A stretch of 64,000 nucleotides of DNA from Tenggerimyces flavus (GTDB lineage Bacteria > Actinomycetota > Actinomycetes > Propionibacteriales > Actinopolymorphaceae). Where the stretch lies: the NCBI RefSeq assembly GCF_016907715.1, contig NZ_JAFBCM010000001.1, positions 558,001 to 622,000 on the forward strand. Reading direction: 5' to 3'. The position numbers and the translations under genes were made by a program. The notes beneath the pieces are model-generated. The model saw only the letters and a program-made list of their open reading frames with translations, had not been told where the DNA came from and made no database searches. Positions 44,862 to 53,329 of the stretch are shown piece after piece (the first letter of the stretch is position 1; every line of letters begins with the position of its first letter).

Positions 44862-46306
44862 CGAACGACCTCCATCTGCGCCATCATTCCGGCGTCGGCG
44901 TGGCCGAGCAGGTGGCAGTGGTAGAGGTACCGCCCGGTGAAGTCCCCGAACCTCATGATCAGCCGGATGCTCGAGCCTGCCTCGATCGTGACGCTGTCCT
45001 TCCAGCCGGCCTCGTGCGCCGCCGGCGGCTTGCCGTCGCGGTCGAGGATGTGGAACTGCACCAGGTGGGTGTGGAACACGTGCGGGATCGGCAGCTCCGG
45101 AGCCTCGGTGTTGCGGACGGTCCAGATCTCGGTGGCGCCGAGTTTCGGCTTGATGTCGATCCGGGCCGGGTCGAACGCCTTCCCGTTGATCAGCATCTGG
45201 CCGACCTCGAGGTTGGAGCGCAAGTCGAACGTACGGTGCTTGCTGGCTCGCTTGGGGTCGAGCCGGTGCAGGTGGACGAGCTTCTTCGGGATCGGGTGGA
45301 CGTACCCCTGGGCCTTCTTCGTCACGTCGAAGCGCATGACCTCGGCGCGGTTGCCGAAGAAGTTGACCGCGTTCCTCAGCACGATCTTCGCGCCGAGAGC
45401 GACCTTCGAGAAGTCGACGATCACGTCGTACCGTTCCGACGGCGCGATCGGCAGATGCTGAACGGGGACAGGCTTCTCGAGCAGGCCGCCGTCGTTGCCG
45501 ATCACGTAGAGCGGCGCGCCGTTGTCCAGGCTCAGGTCGACGAGTCCGTCCATCGACGAGCCGTTCAGGAGCCGGAAGCGGTACGGCCGCCGCTCGACCT
45601 CGAAGCGCGGGTGCGCGACGCCGTTCACCAACGTGACGTCGCCGGCGAACTCACCCGGAACAGGCAGCCGGAACGAGTTGTCGTCGTTGAAGAAGCGGTC
45701 CTGGATGATGAGGGGCACGTCGTACTTGCCACGCGGGAGGTCCAGCCGGTCCTCGCGCCAGTCGTGCAGCAGGTAGTAGCCGGACAGGCCCATGTAGCTG
45801 TTGAACGACTCCAGGCCGTGCTTGTGGTCGTGGTACCAGTACGTCGAGGCCTGCTGCGCGTTCGGGTAGAAGTACGTCCGGGTGTCGCCGGGCTGGATCT
45901 CGTCGCCCGGCAGGCCGTCGGAGCTGGACGGGACGTTCCCGCCGTGCAGGTGGACCGCGAGCTCCTTGTCCAGCTTGTTCTTCTGGATCACCTTGATCGG
46001 GCGGTTCTTCTCGACCTTGAACGTCGGGCCGGGGAACTGCCCGTTGTAGCCCCAGATCGGCGTCTTGGCGCCCGGCAGGATCTGCGCCAGGCCCTCCCGC
46101 ATCGAGACCCCGTAGTAGTCGACGCCCCACTTGCGGTACTTGCGGACGAGCACCGGCGGAATCCGCAGCTTCTGCGCGAACAGCTCCACCGCGGGCGAGG
46201 CCTGTGCGGGCTTCGCGCCGAGTGCGCTGACGATGCGTTCGGCCGGCAGGATCGCCGCGGCACCGGCGAGACCGCCGAGCTTGACGAGGTTACGTCTGCT
46301 GATCAT
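44858..46306 (-). CDS. Tat-exported multicopper oxidase
   Basis: The 482-residue protein begins MISRRNLVKLGGLAG, a Tat signal. All copper ligand clusters are present: HLHGG, WYHDHKHG, HVFHTHLVQFHIL and HCHLLGHADAGMM, the last with the axial Met. This is a three-domain laccase/bilirubin-oxidase/CotA-like enzyme that couples oxidation of phenols, metals or bilins to reduction of oxygen. A pair with a flavin oxidase in one transcript is notable. ATG 46306 overlaps the upstream membrane protein gene's stop. Confidence 0.93.
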   Translation of the reverse strand: MISRRNLVKLGGLAGAAAILPAERIVSALGAKPAQASPAVELFAQKLRIPPVLVRKYRKWGVDYYGVSMREGLAQILPGAKTPIWGYNGQFPGPTFKVEKNRPIKVIQKNKLDKELAVHLHGGNVPSSSDGLPGDEIQPGDTRTYFYPNAQQASTYWYHDHKHGLESFNSYMGLSGYYLLHDWREDRLDLPRGKYDVPLIIQDRFFNDDNSFRLPVPGEFAGDVTLVNGVAHPRFEVERRPYRFRLLNGSSMDGLVDLSLDNGAPLYVIGNDGGLLEKPVPVQHLPIAPSERYDVIVDFSKVALGAKIVLRNAVNFFGNRAEVMRFDVTKKAQGYVHPIPKKLVHLHRLDPKRASKHRTFDLRSNLEVGQMLINGKAFDPARIDIKPKLGATEIWTVRNTEAPELPIPHVFHTHLVQFHILDRDGKPPAAHEAGWKDSVTIEAGSSIRLIMRFGDFTGRYLYHCHLLGHADAGMMAQMEVVR

Positions 46307-46890
46307 GAGTGTGACTCCATGCCTTTCCACGGCACGCCGAAGAACAGCGACGCGCCGAGAGTGATCGCGAAGGTGTAGCGGAGGGTCGCGAGTGCGACGC
46401 CCGCGAGATGAGCGCCGAGCTCGGTGGGGAGGACCCCGCCGTCGAGCCCGTTCTGTACGAGAGCGAAGGGAATGCTCGCGATGGCGGCGAGGGTGGCGGC
46501 CGCGACGGCGAAGCCGAGCCGCGCCTGCATGCTGTCGGCGTCGACGCCGTTACGGGAGGTGAGCTTGCGGACGAGCATCACGGCGAGCAGCAGGACCGCG
46601 AGCGTGAGGGGGACGGACAGGGTGGCGTCGCGGAGGAAGCTGCCTCCCGCGCTTTCCCCGTGGTGGGAGACGAGACCAGCGTGGCTGGCGAGGGCGGCCT
46701 TGGCCGCAGGGGTGAGATTCTCCAGCCTCGGTTCGGGAAGCCGGCCTAGGTGGCCCAGGTGCGAGCTTCCGTTGAGGTAGAAGTTGTGCACCGCCCAGCC
46801 GACCGCGTACGCGACGACGGCACCGAGCGCGCTGACGCGCAGGAACAACGCGTTCGGGCGCGGCGGTGCGGTGAGCACGACAGTGGACAT
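46303..46890 (-). CDS. Predicted membrane protein, first gene of the oxidase gene train
   Basis: The 195-residue protein has about four membrane helices (residues ~18-38, 88-108, 125-148 and 160-185). A His-rich loop (SSHLGHLGRL, SHAGLVSHHGE) faces one side and could bind copper or another metal, which fits the multicopper oxidase that follows with an ATGA overlap. I do not recognise the family. A role in delivering or sensing metal is a guess. Confidence 0.65.
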   Translation of the reverse strand: MSTVVLTAPPRPNALFLRVSALGAVVAYAVGWAVHNFYLNGSSHLGHLGRLPEPRLENLTPAAKAALASHAGLVSHHGESAGGSFLRDATLSVPLTLAVLLLAVMLVRKLTSRNGVDADSMQARLGFAVAAATLAAIASIPFALVQNGLDGGVLPTELGAHLAGVALATLRYTFAITLGASLFFGVPWKGMESHS

Positions 46891-46964
46891 GACTCGATGG
46901 AAGCGTCGCGGGCGTGCGCAAACATCGGTGCCGGTTACCCATCTCCCGGCAGGGGGTGCCTACA

Positions 46965-47996
46965 TCAGGGAACGACGAGCACCTTGAGGTGGGCAGCCGG
47001 CTCGGCAAGCAGTGCCTCGAAGCCGTGCGAGACGACCTGATCGAGACCGATTCGGTCGGTGATCAGGGGTTCCGCGACGACCTGTCCGGACTCCAGCAGG
47101 CGCAGGGCTTCGGGGAAGTCCACGTCATACGTGTGCGACAGCGAGGCGATAACTTCCTTCTCCGTAAGAAGAAACCGGAGCAGCGGGAGCTCGAGCGAGC
47201 CGCCGGTGACGCCGAGCAGGACGGTGCGGCCGCCCTTGCGTACGAGCTCGACCGCTGCCTTCGCCGCCGCGGGGCTGCCGCCGGCCTCGAACGCGACGTC
47301 CGCGCCCACGCCGCTGGTGAGCTCGTCCAACGTGGCCTGGGCATCGTCGGGTGCGACTGCCTGGTCCGCGCCGAGCCTGAGCGCCAGCTCGCGACGGGAC
47401 GCGACGGGCTCGACCACCACGACGCGGGCGGCGCCGCGGAGACGCACGATCTGCAACAGCAGAAGGCCAATCGTGCCGCCGCCGACGACCACGACGGTCT
47501 CCCCCGCCGCCAGCCTGCCGCGGCGTACGGCTCGGACGGCGACGGAGGTGGGCTCGGCGAGGGCCGCGTGGTGGGGCTCGAGCGAGTCGGCGTACGGCAG
47601 GCACATGTACTCCGGCGCGAGCATCTCCTCGGCCAGCCCGCCGTCGGCGCCCTGGCCGAGCGACTTGAGCCGGACGCACAACGCGTAGTCGCCACGCAGG
47701 CAGTAGAAGCACTCGCGGCAGAACAGGTGCCCTTCGACCGCGACGCGCTGGCCGATCGCGAGCGAGACGCCCTCGCCGGTCTCGACGACGGTGCCGGCGC
47801 CCTCGTGGCCGAGCGTCAAGATCCCCTTGCCGGCGTACTCCCGGTCATCGGGGCCGTTGACGTACCCCTCCAGGTCGGTGCCGCAGATCCCGCACGCGTC
47901 GACCTTGAGCCGGACCCATCCGGGCTTGGGGCTACCGAGGTCTTCGACCTGGTCCATCCGGACGTCACGTCGTCCATAGAAGCGAACGGCTCGCAT
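46965..47996 (-). CDS. Zinc-dependent alcohol dehydrogenase (MDR family)
   Basis: The 343-residue protein has the MDR features: catalytic Zn Cys in DACGICGTDLEGYV, GHEGAGTV with the second ligand, structural Zn Cys set CRECFYCLRGDYALC, and the NAD site VVVVGGGTIGLLLLQ. The AEPTSVA motif is as in sorbitol and threonine dehydrogenases, so a polyol or 2,3-diol substrate is likely. It starts 3 bases after the enolase-like stop, so the two are co-transcribed. The oxidase train begins 74 bases later and might belong to the same transcript. Confidence 0.9.
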   Translation of the reverse strand: MRAVRFYGRRDVRMDQVEDLGSPKPGWVRLKVDACGICGTDLEGYVNGPDDREYAGKGILTLGHEGAGTVVETGEGVSLAIGQRVAVEGHLFCRECFYCLRGDYALCVRLKSLGQGADGGLAEEMLAPEYMCLPYADSLEPHHAALAEPTSVAVRAVRRGRLAAGETVVVVGGGTIGLLLLQIVRLRGAARVVVVEPVASRRELALRLGADQAVAPDDAQATLDELTSGVGADVAFEAGGSPAAAKAAVELVRKGGRTVLLGVTGGSLELPLLRFLLTEKEVIASLSHTYDVDFPEALRLLESGQVVAEPLITDRIGLDQVVSHGFEALLAEPAAHLKVLVVP

Positions 47997-47999
47997 TCG

Positions 48000-49283
48000 T
48001 CATCCCCTCCGCACAACCGCACCACCGGCGTACGCGGCCTCGGCGCCGACCTCGCGCGCGATCCGCAGCAGCCTGTTCCACTTCGCCGTCCGCTCCGACC
48101 GCGTTGTCGAGCCGACCTTGATCTGCCCCGTTGCCCAACCCACCGCGAGATCGGAGAGCCAGGAGTCTTCGGTCTCGCCGGATCGCGCTGAGAGCACGGT
48201 CGCATAGCCGGCTTTGTGTGCTTGCCGTACGACCTGGCGCGCTCCGGTCAGGGTTCCGTTCTGGTTGGGTTTGACCAGGATCGCGTTGGCAATGTCTTCG
48301 TCAACTCCGCGCCGCAGGCGTTCGGCGGAGGTCACGAAGAGGTCGTCGCCGAGCAGCTGGATCCCGCCGAGCTCCTTGGTCGCGAGCGCCCAGGCGTCCC
48401 AGTCGTCGTCGGCGCACGGGTCCTCGATCGAGACGATAGGAAGATCCCTTGCCCATTGAGCCAGCTCGGCGACCCAGTCGGCGGCTTCGAGCTCCCTGTT
48501 CTCGGCGGCGAGGACGTACCTGCCGTCGCGGTAGAACTGGGTCGCGGCGACGTCGATCGCGAGCGCGACCTCGTCCCCAGGTCGCAAGCCGGCGTGCTCG
48601 ATGCCCCGCACGACGAGCTCGAGCGCGGAGCGGTTGTTCGGCAGCGTGACGCCGAGCCCGCCCTCGTCCGCCACCAGGTTCGCGCGGTGGCCGTCGGTCT
48701 CGGCGACCTCGACGGTCGCGGCACGGACCCGTACGACGGTCTCGAGCGCGTCGGCGATCGACTCGGCCGCGACCGGGACGACGAGCACGTCCTGGATGTC
48801 GACGGCGCCGCCGGCGTGCGCGCCGCCGGACACGATGTTGATCATGGGAAGCGGGATCGTGAGCTGGTCGCCGGCCAGGTAGCGGTAGAGCGGGACGCGG
48901 TGCTGGTCGGCCGCGGCCTTGGCGGTCGCGAGCGAGACCGCGAGGACGGCGTTGGCGCCGAGGCGTTCGAGGTTCTTCGTTCCGTCGGCTGCCAGGAGCG
49001 CCTCGTCGACGGCTTGCTGGTCGCTGGCGTCGCGGCCCTTGACGGTGTCGGCGAGCGTGGTGCGGACGTTCTCGACGGCAGTGCGGACGCCTCTCCCGGC
49101 GTACCGTTCGCCGCCGTCGCGGAGCTCGTGCGCCTCGTGGCTCCCGACGGATGCGCCAGAGGGAACGGCGGCCTCCCCGTACCCGCCGCCGGCGACCCGA
49201 ACGGCCGCGGCAACGGTCGGACGACCGCGCGAGTCGAGCACCTCCCAGGCGTCGACGTCGACGATCTCCATCGGCTCTGCCAT
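48000..49283 (-). CDS. Divergent enolase-superfamily paralog
   Basis: The 427-residue protein aligns along its length with enolase: VDAWEVLDSRGRPTV, VPSGASVGSHEAHELRDG, LVADEGGLGVTLPNNRSA, IVSIEDPCADDDWDAW, ILVKPNQNGTLTGA and SGETEDSWLSDLAVG. The metal Asp/Glu residues and the catalytic Lys in KPNQNG are kept. However, the loop that reads GAHADNNVDIQEFMI in standard enolase is GAHAGGAVDIQDVLV here, so the conserved Glu is an Asp, and SHRSGETED is SARSGETED. It could be a slow enolase or act on another sugar acid. The downstream dehydrogenase supports a shared catabolic step. Confidence 0.85.
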   Translation of the reverse strand: MAEPMEIVDVDAWEVLDSRGRPTVAAAVRVAGGGYGEAAVPSGASVGSHEAHELRDGGERYAGRGVRTAVENVRTTLADTVKGRDASDQQAVDEALLAADGTKNLERLGANAVLAVSLATAKAAADQHRVPLYRYLAGDQLTIPLPMINIVSGGAHAGGAVDIQDVLVVPVAAESIADALETVVRVRAATVEVAETDGHRANLVADEGGLGVTLPNNRSALELVVRGIEHAGLRPGDEVALAIDVAATQFYRDGRYVLAAENRELEAADWVAELAQWARDLPIVSIEDPCADDDWDAWALATKELGGIQLLGDDLFVTSAERLRRGVDEDIANAILVKPNQNGTLTGARQVVRQAHKAGYATVLSARSGETEDSWLSDLAVGWATGQIKVGSTTRSERTAKWNRLLRIAREVGAEAAYAGGAVVRRG

Positions 49284-49377
49284 GCGTCCTCCGAGGTTGG
49301 TAAATAGAGCTTACTGACCAGAGCGTGCGATACCTTCGGCGCCGGGGATCAGCTGCTTGCCGAGAACGGAACCTTCT

Positions 49378-50685
49378 GTGTCCGAGCAACAAACGACGGA
49401 AGTCGCCAAGCCGAAGTCGCTGTGGCGCAACCGGCCGTTCGTCATGTTCTGGGTCGCCCAGGCCATGTCGAACATGGGCACCCAGGTCAGCGAGCTTGCG
49501 ATCCCGCTCACCGCGGTGATCGTGCTGTCCGCGACCCCCGCCGAGATGGGCATCCTCACCGCGATGGAGCCGCTGCCGAGCCTGGTGCTGGGCTTGTTCC
49601 TCGGCGTCCTGGTCGACCGAGTGCGGCGCGCACGGCTGATGTTCTGGTGCAACATCGGACAGGCCGTACTGATCGGGACGATTCCCCTCGCCGCGATGTT
49701 CGGCGTGCTCACGTTGGCGCAGATGTGCATCGTGATGTTCACCGCCGGTGGGCTCGCGCTCGCGTACGCGTTGGCGCACACGGCGTACATCCCCGTGCTC
49801 GTCACCGACAACCGTCAACTCACCACGGCGAACGGGGTCGTGGCGCTGAGCGACTCGGTCGCGGCGGTGGCGGGGCCTGGCGTGGCCGGCGTGCTGGTGC
49901 AGGTGCTCACCGCGCCGATCGCGGTGGCTGTCGACGCGGCTTCGTTCCTCGTCGCCGCGGTGCTGCAGCTGTTCGGCCGGCGGACCGATCCGAAGCCGGC
50001 GGTGGAGCACAACGAGCGGATCGGCGCGTCTTTGCGCGAGGGGTTCCGCGCCTTCGCCCGGCACAAGGGCGTCGTCGCTCTGACGGTCGCCAAGGGCGTT
50101 CCGGACTTCTTCCACTGGGGCGTGCTCGCGCTGTACGTGTTGTACGCCGTCCGCGAGCTGCACCTGTCGCCCGCGACGATCGGGCTGATCGCGATGGTCG
50201 CGTCGCTCGGTCCGGTGGTGGCAGGGCTCGTCGTCGCGCCGGTCAGCCGGCGCTTCGGAACCGCGTGGACGTCGGTCATCGGCGCCGTCCTGCTCGGCGG
50301 CAACCTGCTGATCCCGTTCGCCACCGGGCCGACGTGGATGGTGATCGCGATCATCGCGTTCGGGCAGTTCATCCTCGGGCTCGGCGTCGTGTACCTGATC
50401 ATCGTGCGGCAGACGATGCTGCAGCAGTCGGTGGCGCATCACCTGCTCGGCCGGGTGGGTGCGGTGATGCGGCTGATCGAGTGGGGGCCTGGGCCGGTGG
50501 GCGGTCTGGTCGGCGGGCTGCTGGGTCAGGTGTACGGGCTGCGTACTGGGCTCATCGTGCTCGGAATCGGTTGCCTGCTTGGCGTTCCGTGGGTCGTGAT
50601 CGCGGCGGTACGAGGGCACCTCGACGTCACCGACACGGGCGACGTGGCGTCTGCTGACGTCAAGGACGAAAAACACCAGACGTAA
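49378..50685 (+). CDS. MFS transporter (multidrug-efflux-like)
   Basis: The 435-residue protein has about 12 hydrophobic segments, with AIPLTAVIVLSATPAEMGIL and FLGVLVDRVRRARLMFWCN, the MFS helix 2-3 motif. It resembles the MdfA/enterobactin-exporter-like EntS group of Gram-positive bacteria. It is divergent from the enolase-like gene with a 94-base gap that contains an AT-rich patch (49297-49316). The start is GTG 49378; TTG 49357 in frame is an alternative. Substrate unknown. Confidence 0.83.
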   Translation: MSEQQTTEVAKPKSLWRNRPFVMFWVAQAMSNMGTQVSELAIPLTAVIVLSATPAEMGILTAMEPLPSLVLGLFLGVLVDRVRRARLMFWCNIGQAVLIGTIPLAAMFGVLTLAQMCIVMFTAGGLALAYALAHTAYIPVLVTDNRQLTTANGVVALSDSVAAVAGPGVAGVLVQVLTAPIAVAVDAASFLVAAVLQLFGRRTDPKPAVEHNERIGASLREGFRAFARHKGVVALTVAKGVPDFFHWGVLALYVLYAVRELHLSPATIGLIAMVASLGPVVAGLVVAPVSRRFGTAWTSVIGAVLLGGNLLIPFATGPTWMVIAIIAFGQFILGLGVVYLIIVRQTMLQQSVAHHLLGRVGAVMRLIEWGPGPVGGLVGGLLGQVYGLRTGLIVLGIGCLLGVPWVVIAAVRGHLDVTDTGDVASADVKDEKHQT

Positions 50686-50766
50686 CAGCCGGACGGCGCT
50701 AGTCTTCGACCCGGCGAAGGGCACCAAGGGGGGCAGCCGGCGCCGAGGTGAGCTTCAGGGGGAGCT

Positions 50767-51579
50767 ATGAACCATCGAATCGTTCGACAGCGCTTGCTGA
50801 TCGATGATCAACACGACGTCGAGGACGTCGCCGAAGACCTCGCGGACGGGGCGATCGTCGCCACGGCGTTCGCGAACTTCTACGTGATCGTGTCCCGACC
50901 GGACGTCGAGACCGTGCAGCGGATCAACTTGCTGACGGGGCGTCCGATCCGGCAGGTGGGCAGCGTTACCACCTCGTTCGATCTCATTCCGACCATGTTC
51001 GACTGGTCCCAGCTGCCGAGCGGCGTGTCCGGGCACGCGGTGCGCGCGTTGATGGACGAGCTGTTTGCCCTTGGCCCGTTCGGATTCCGCGGTCCCGCCG
51101 CCGAGCACGTGCCTGCGCACCTGACGCTGTCGTCCGCGGGGGTGCGGACCGTGCAGGTGATCGCGCCGGGGTACGCATGCCCGTCGAACGTGCTGTTCGC
51201 GCATGCTGTCGACGTGCTGGGCTCGGACGTTCTGTACGTGGGGGCAGCGAGCCGCCTCTCCTCCAACCTCGTGCCCTGGCGGGCGTCGGAGGTTGTGGAG
51301 GAGTTACATCACGTGGGCGAGTTCGAGCTGATCGAGCACCGCGACGAGGCCCTGTCCCTGGCCGCGTACCCGCACCACACGCCGGGTTCGGTGACGCTGT
51401 TGTCGTTCCACGCGCAGGACGGGTTCGTCGGGGGACGACCGGTGCTGACGATCGACCGGCACGGGTCACTGCCGATCGAGCACGTGCAGGAGCTCGCGGG
51501 GCCGTTGGGCTTCGAGATCCGCCCCACCGACCTCGCCGGCGAACGCCTCCGCACCCGCGCCGTCCCCATCCCCGCCTAG
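50767..51579 (+). CDS. Diverged Sua5/YrdC-like protein
   Basis: The 270-residue protein has the general plan of the YrdC fold: an early beta strand, VQRINLLTGRPIRQVGSVTT, in place of RxxxxKGRP, LGPFGFRGPAAEHVPAHLTLS, then AGVRTVQVIAPGYACPSNVLF. True YrdC carries TDTVYGL, which is lost here (AFANFYVIVSR), so the threonylcarbamoyl-AMP function is doubtful. It may bind nucleotides or RNA. ATG 50767 follows GGGGGAG. It is the last gene before the PR repeat copy 2. Confidence 0.5.
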   Translation: MNHRIVRQRLLIDDQHDVEDVAEDLADGAIVATAFANFYVIVSRPDVETVQRINLLTGRPIRQVGSVTTSFDLIPTMFDWSQLPSGVSGHAVRALMDELFALGPFGFRGPAAEHVPAHLTLSSAGVRTVQVIAPGYACPSNVLFAHAVDVLGSDVLYVGAASRLSSNLVPWRASEVVEELHHVGEFELIEHRDEALSLAAYPHHTPGSVTLLSFHAQDGFVGGRPVLTIDRHGSLPIEHVQELAGPLGFEIRPTDLAGERLRTRAVPIPA

Positions 51580-51594
51580 CTCGACCGGGCCCAG

Positions 51595-51732
51595 CCTCGA
51601 TCTTTCGTCCAGCGGTGGGTTCGACCGGTCCAGCCCGGCCCCCGGGGGCCAATGATCATGTTTACATGATCATTGGCCGCTTTACGTGGGGTGGACGCCA
51701 GGTAGAGGGGGCACTGGCCGGGTAAGGCGACC
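51595..51732 (+). repeat. Palindromic repeat element PR, copy 2 (~138 bp)
   Basis: Same element as 28380-28519. Here the hairpin at 51647-51678 is perfect: GGCCAATGATCATG, loop TTTA, CATGATCATTGGCC. The remainder up to the next start at 51902 (~170 bases) shows no gene or clear signal. Confidence 0.75.
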
Positions 51733-51901
51733 CACGACGCTTCACCCACGGAGTGCCTACCAACACCTGAAATCCCGAGGCTGGATCCGGATGCCGCACG
51801 TAACCATCCGGTAACGCGGCGCCATCGGCGCGCCAGCAGCGGATGCCAAGGTGGGTTGCCAGAACGAACCGATCCGACACCGACTTCTCCGGGGGTTCGC
51901 C

Positions 51902-52885
51902 ATGGCAGCACAGTGGATGTTGGCTTTCGACGCGTCGTGTTCGACGTGCCGCGGGATCTCACAGGCGGTGGAACGGGCCAGCGCGGGCAAGCTCGAGATC
52001 GTCCCACTCGGTCGTTCGGACGTAGCGACCTGGCGGCGCCAAGCGCTCGGAGCGCAGGCACCATGGGCACCGACTCTGCTCCGGGTCGACGACGACGACG
52101 TCCGGGCGTGGACCGGTCCTCGCATGGCGTTTCCGCTCGTCCGGCGACTGGGCGCGGCCGCGTCCCTCCGCGTCCTGGGCGCGCTGGGCGATCTGCGCAC
52201 CGCGCCCGGCGGCAAGACTGGGTTGACGCGAGGCAGCTTCCTCCGGCTCGGCGGAGGTGCGGTCATGGCGGCGGGTGCCCTGCTGGCCGGCAGCTCTCCC
52301 GCGCTCGCGGTCGAGCGGGAGAAGTCCGAGGCGCGTGCGTGGGTGGCCGCGAACGCCGGAAAGCTGCCACAGCGCTACGACGAGGTGGTGGCTCACGCTC
52401 CGGCGTACCGGCGCGCGATCTACGAAGCCTCCTCGCCGGCCGTTCGCAGCCACCTGTGGGTGGAACAGCTCACGCGGTACCGCGATAGCGCGAAGCTGTC
52501 CGCCGCGCAGCGGTCCGTCCTGGACAAGGCGGTGGCGCTCGCGGCCAAGGAGTCGACGTTCACCGACGACGTGGCCACGCGTACGGCCACCCAACCGGCG
52601 GTGGACGCGCTGACCGAGGCCGCGCACCAGGCGTTCGAACGGGACGAGATCTACAAGGTGCTCGCGTCGCTCGGGCCGAGCCTGCAGCCGGGATCCGTCT
52701 CGCCGCAGGACTGTGACATCTGCGAGTGCTCGACCGAGTCCGACTGGTGCTCGAAGCCGGCGCGCTACTGCCGCCAGATCGCCTGCCACATGGAATGCGA
52801 CCAGTCCCACGGCTGCTACTGCTTCACCGGCTGCGGCTCGTTGTGGCGCTACGAGTGCAACGGCTACTGCGAGGTCGTCAGCTGA
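51902..52885 (+). CDS. Thioredoxin-like (DCC-type) N-terminus fused to a fulvocin C-like Cys-rich tail
   Basis: The 327-residue protein has three parts. Residues 1-105 resemble DCC/thioredoxin-like proteins, with the CxxC pair Cys13-Cys16 in MLAFDASCSTCRGIS. Residues 117-137 are a hydrophobic stretch ending SPALA, like a signal or anchor. After a helical region, residues 271-323 hold 12 Cys, with the pattern C-x-CST-x-SD-x-C ... FTGCG-x-x-W-x-Y-x-CNG that I recognise from the myxococcal bacteriocin fulvocin C. A secreted disulphide-rich peptide made from a fused precursor is the simplest reading. ATG 51902 follows CCGGGGG. There is no dedicated immunity or transport gene next to it. Confidence 0.68.
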   Translation: MAAQWMLAFDASCSTCRGISQAVERASAGKLEIVPLGRSDVATWRRQALGAQAPWAPTLLRVDDDDVRAWTGPRMAFPLVRRLGAAASLRVLGALGDLRTAPGGKTGLTRGSFLRLGGGAVMAAGALLAGSSPALAVEREKSEARAWVAANAGKLPQRYDEVVAHAPAYRRAIYEASSPAVRSHLWVEQLTRYRDSAKLSAAQRSVLDKAVALAAKESTFTDDVATRTATQPAVDALTEAAHQAFERDEIYKVLASLGPSLQPGSVSPQDCDICECSTESDWCSKPARYCRQIACHMECDQSHGCYCFTGCGSLWRYECNGYCEVVS

Positions 52886-52963
52886 CAGCCTGAACGGCGA
52901 AGGAGCGCGCTCGGGGGTCCGAGCGGCGCTCCTTCGACTTCAACTCAGCTCGTCAAGGCCGGG

Positions 52964-53176
52964 TCAGGCGACCTTCTGCTCCGCGGGCGATTCGGTCCGC
53001 TGCGTGGGGACGCGGGGGCCGGCTCGGACCGGAGAGCGTGAACCGAGATCGGCACGCTGAGCGGGACGACGACGCCGGCGGGCGGCCGCGAGGATGCGGT
53101 GCCGGTCGGCCTCGGCGATGAGCTCCTGGTGACGGGTCTTGGCTACGTCGATCAAGTAGTCGGGGTGACCGTACAT
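52964..53176 (-). CDS. Small conserved hypothetical protein (70 aa)
   Basis: The protein starts MYGHPDYLIDVAKTRHQELI with an Arg-rich centre (RILAAARRRRR) and a disordered tail. The first half matches a pattern common in short actinobacterial proteins. AAGGAG lies eight bases before ATG 53176. It is convergent with the fulvocin-like gene. Function unknown. Confidence 0.6.
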   Translation of the reverse strand: MYGHPDYLIDVAKTRHQELIAEADRHRILAAARRRRRPAQRADLGSRSPVRAGPRVPTQRTESPAEQKVA

Positions 53177-53329
53177 GGTGGTTCTCCTTCGAGTTCTTCG
53201 AGTCTGTGTGGTGATGACTCAATTCTGGTTCGAAGGAGAGCCCCAGCCATCGGGAGCGAGATGCGTATCTTCGCCCCGACAGACCTACCTAGTCCGAATG
53301 GCCTAGGCCTAGGTACCTACGTCGCCACC

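Noticed and set aside
49297-49316. Operator-like AT-rich patch between the enolase-like gene and the MFS gene
   Set aside because: The arms (GTAA/TTAC) are only four bases, too weak for a separate feature.
50767-51579. Housekeeping threonylcarbamoyl-AMP synthase (tsaC/sua5)
   Set aside because: The TDTVYGL motif is missing, so only a diverged YrdC-like fold is claimed.
53302-53313. CCTAGGCCTAGG 12-base palindrome after the ROK gene
   Set aside because: Too short on its own to tell from chance; no repeat of it elsewhere in the window.
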